A DNA stretch of 37,500 nt from Trachelipus rathkii (Eukaryota; Arthropoda; Malacostraca; Isopoda; Trachelipodidae): contig JABUQX010124175.1 of assembly GCA_015478945.1 (NCBI GenBank), positions 12,501 to 50,000 of the forward strand, in the 5' to 3' direction. Every line of letters begins with the position of its first letter. Position 1 is the stretch's first letter. The position numbers were made by a program, and so were the translations under genes. The notes under the pieces are model-generated. The model did no database searches and had not been told where the DNA came from. It saw only the letters and a program-made list of their open reading frames with translations. Positions 35,586 through 37,500 of the stretch are shown piece after piece.

Positions 35586-36005
35586 AGCGTTTCGCATTTG
35601 TTCACCTCCCTTCCTTCGTACAGAAACATAATACATACACAGTATACTTTTAAATTTCTACTTTACCCAGACTATTTCATCGATCAAGCTTATAAAAGAG
35701 CAGCCAAAAAATTCTACCACACTGAACCCATAAACAAAACTCCTACCTCATACCTACCCGTTCCCTACAAGCCATTATATAACATCAAACCGTTCATCCC
35801 TAAAAATGTCCCTCTCATTCCCTCAAATAATATTACAGTAAAAAATATACGGCGTCCCCCCACACATAGAACTAATCTTTCTAAACAAGTTCTTTACCAT
35901 ATTTCATGCAAAATGTGTAATAAAACATACATAGGAGAAACTAATAACCTGACAAGAAGAAAATATCAACATAGTTTGGATCTGAGAATTTATTGTTCCC
36001 CTTGA
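35586..36005 (+). pseudogene. Penelope-like element thumb and GIY-YIG endonuclease, partial
   Basis: This is the best-preserved coding stretch in the window, an open frame of about 140 codons with no true start (it simply continues the element). Y-P-D-Y-F-I-D-Q-A-Y-K-R-A marks the RT thumb end. P-Y-K-P-L-Y-N-I-K-P-F is in the linker. V-L-Y-H-I-S-C-K-M-C-N-K-T-Y-I-G-E-T, then L-T-R-R-K-Y-Q-H, is the GIY-YIG domain with its CxxC, YIGET, Arg and His positions. The domain is cut about 12 residues after the His by a stop at 36003, so the catalytic Glu region and C-terminal helix are absent or diverged. Its CxxC-YIGET form differs from the VVYQF...YIGYTT form in the 22-23 kb palindrome, so two PLE families are present. 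Confidence 0.85.
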
Positions 36006-36798
36006 TGGAAACTATAAGTCTAATTTTACCTCATATAAAATTTCCCCAAATGACAGGTTTCAAAAATATTTATGACTATCATGGTAGTTATGTAATTATT
36101 GACATAGTTTTCATTTCAGTGAAAATTAAACATTTATGCAATAAAACTATTTGAAATATAACTAAACTATTTATCAAATGCAGCTTTTATTGCTTTACGA
36201 TTATTTATTTATGAGAGTAATTTTGATCAGTAAGAAAAATAAAATAAAATGATTATTTTATTGTCAAAATTCTTTTGAAAACTTTAATTTAATTTCTTTA
36301 GGAAATCGTTCAAAAAATAAACTTGAATACTAGTTTTTCTATTGAAACTTTTCATTCCTAATTCTAGAGTTTAAAGATTACAAATCCTAAAAGTTTTTCA
36401 GTGAGATTATTGTGCCTGCTTGGTATGGCATGGCACAGTTTGTTGATTAGTGGTTGTCCAGCTGAAACTTTCAAGAAGAGGTTCGTTTCCGAATTTAGCT
36501 TTTGTGACGCTTAATCTTAAGTACACCATATTTGAAAAGCATTCATTTTGATACATTGTTAATAGACATAATATACAGACAATTCAATATTTTATTTTCC
36601 TTTTTTTTTTGGATAAATTTAGTTGTCTGATAAATATTTCCAATACTGTCAAAGGGTCTCACATTAAGAACTCGCTCTCTAAATTCTCAGTATTATATTA
36701 GCCAAAATATTTAATTTACACGAGTGAAAACGTAAAAGCAGAACTATGAAGGTGAAATGAATTTTAAATGAATGAGTCAAAGGAGATTTTACTCTCCA
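36006..36798. other. AT-rich spacer after the PLE, no gene recognised
   Basis: Stop-dense AT-rich sequence. I looked for a hammerhead motif and for continuation of the GIY-YIG domain and saw neither. Confidence 0.45.
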
Positions 36799-36878
36799 TC
36801 AGCGGGATTCTTACATTGGACTCCGCGTCGCTGAGTAACAATGACCGGGAGCTTTATCCACTAAGCCATCCGCGTTCC
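36799..36878 (-). repeat. tRNA-derived SINE-like sequence
   Basis: On the minus strand, GCGGATGGCTTAGTGGATAA contains TGGCTTAGTGG, a perfect match to the RNA polymerase III box A consensus (36858-36868). A weaker box B-like GTAAGAATCCC lies 43 nt downstream (36804-36814), against the GTTCGAATCC consensus. The body does not fold into a clean cloverleaf, so a tRNA gene is unlikely and a decayed tRNA-derived SINE is the better reading. Confidence 0.5.
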
Positions 36879-36919
36879 CAAAAAAGAATGCTTCAAGCGT
36901 AATATTTAAAGCTCCCGGT
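36844..36919. repeat. 13-bp inverted repeat around the SINE box A end
   Basis: ACCGGGAGCTTTA (36844-36856) is repeated exactly as its complement TAAAGCTCCCGGT (36907-36919). The word belongs to the tRNA-like body (AAAGCTCCCGGT on its sense strand), so the right copy may be a scrap of a second SINE in the opposite orientation. Confidence 0.7.
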
Positions 36920-37240
36920 TTTCTCATCCCATAATTCTCATCCCAAAGAAATCTTCTAAAAATCGAATGCAAGTTATTTTATTCGCCATTTCTTTTGTAG
37001 TATATTGCAGTTCCTCTTCACAAATCTTTCATGTCGTTATGAAAAATTAGGCTCATATTCATCATCCCTGTCCCATGAGAATGAAGTCAATTTTTCTTCC
37101 ATAGTTACGTTGTCAAAATGCAGAACGGCGCGCATAGTGAGAAGAGTTGGAACTATTTTCATATATATTTGTATAACATTTTTTTTTTTTTTTATTGAAA
37201 CGATGGAAAGTGAAAAAAAATATATAATAATATAAGTTTG
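36880..37240. other. Spacer, no gene recognised
   Basis: Mixed AT-rich sequence. A 76-codon plus-strand frame (37005-37235) has no recognisable motif and ends in a T-run and A-rich low complexity. Confidence 0.4.
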
Positions 37241-37302
37241 GCTACGTTAAGTAAGGTTATGTTACGTTAAGTAAGGTTATTTTAAATTACGTTAGGTAGC
37301 AT
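37241..37302 (+). repeat. 20-bp tandem repeat, GTTACGTTAAGTAAGGTTAT
   Basis: Unit 1 (37241-37260) differs from unit 2 (37261-37280) at one base. A third, partial unit (ATTACGTTAGGTAGCAT) follows near 37287. It recalls the GGTTA/GTTAGG-rich words dispersed in arthropod genomes but is not a telomeric array. Confidence 0.8.
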
Positions 37303-37500
37303 AAATTTAAAACTTTTTTTTTTAATTCTTGTAAAGGTATGAAGCTCTTTAATTACAATAAAGATTTATTTTGACTCATTGCAATTTTATTTTTATTTTT
37401 TTCAAATGTGTTTGGATTCATGCAATCGATAGCGATATGGATATGGACAGGGATAAAAGATATGATGCCAATAATTGCTATGCATTACCATGCATAAGAT
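37303..37500. other. AT-rich window end, no gene recognised
   Basis: A T-rich stretch, then mixed sequence with GATATGGATATGG. Nothing recognised. Confidence 0.35.

Noticed and set aside
35965..36050. Hammerhead motif after the 35-36 kb PLE (TTGATGGAAAC near 36004)
   Set aside because: No stem II and no separated GAAA core can be drawn.
36799..36878. Functional tRNA gene
   Set aside because: Box A is good but box B is weak, and the acceptor and T stems do not pair cleanly.

Overview
This window reads as accessory, repeat-dominated DNA from an animal nuclear genome, with an arthropod and perhaps a crustacean as the best guess. The evidence is indirect: very high A+T, kilobases of TA-dinucleotide array, no bacterial gene organisation, and decayed non-LTR (LINE) and Penelope-like (PLE) retroelements of types common in invertebrates. 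The crustacean suggestion comes from my memory of similar LINE proteins, not from a search. I find no intact gene, rRNA, functional tRNA, CRISPR array or operon. Most open frames are chance readings of TA, ATT, poly-A or poly-G tracts.

Layout. 1-7.3 kb: a TA array (about 126-1379), then two islands of more balanced composition (about 2.33-3.7 kb and 5.37-6.46 kb) with unrecognised short ORFs, flanked by strikingly G-poor stretches. 7.3-13.5 kb: AT-rich DNA in which I recognise nothing. 13.5-15.3 kb: TA arrays and two degenerate tandem repeats. 15.6-17.2 kb: a TA array interrupted by two short complex islands. 17.2-19.5 kb: mixed sequence with an unrecognised 122-codon minus-strand ORF and a GGTCA-rich repeat. 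19.5-20.9 kb: TA array. 21.3-25.7 kb: AAT/ATT-rich DNA surrounding a palindrome of about 1.7 kb. 25.7-26.06 kb: a LINE reverse-transcriptase scrap. 26.9-34 kb: TA arrays and homopolymer-rich DNA, including 32 G and 40 A runs. 34.15-36.0 kb: a decayed LINE followed on the same strand by a decayed PLE. 36.8 kb: a tRNA-like (SINE) sequence.

The most interesting structure is the palindrome at about 21.85-23.57 kb. Each arm is a 5'-truncated, decayed PLE 3' end, encoding a GIY-YIG endonuclease remnant and ending in a hammerhead-ribozyme-like motif, with the two copies diverging from a 23-nt centre. A second PLE, with a different GIY-YIG type and an RT YMDD box, lies at 35-36 kb. Together with two LINE fragments they make this a retroelement graveyard. 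Nearly every coding remnant is broken by single-base frameshifts, which may mean age or an unpolished long-read assembly.
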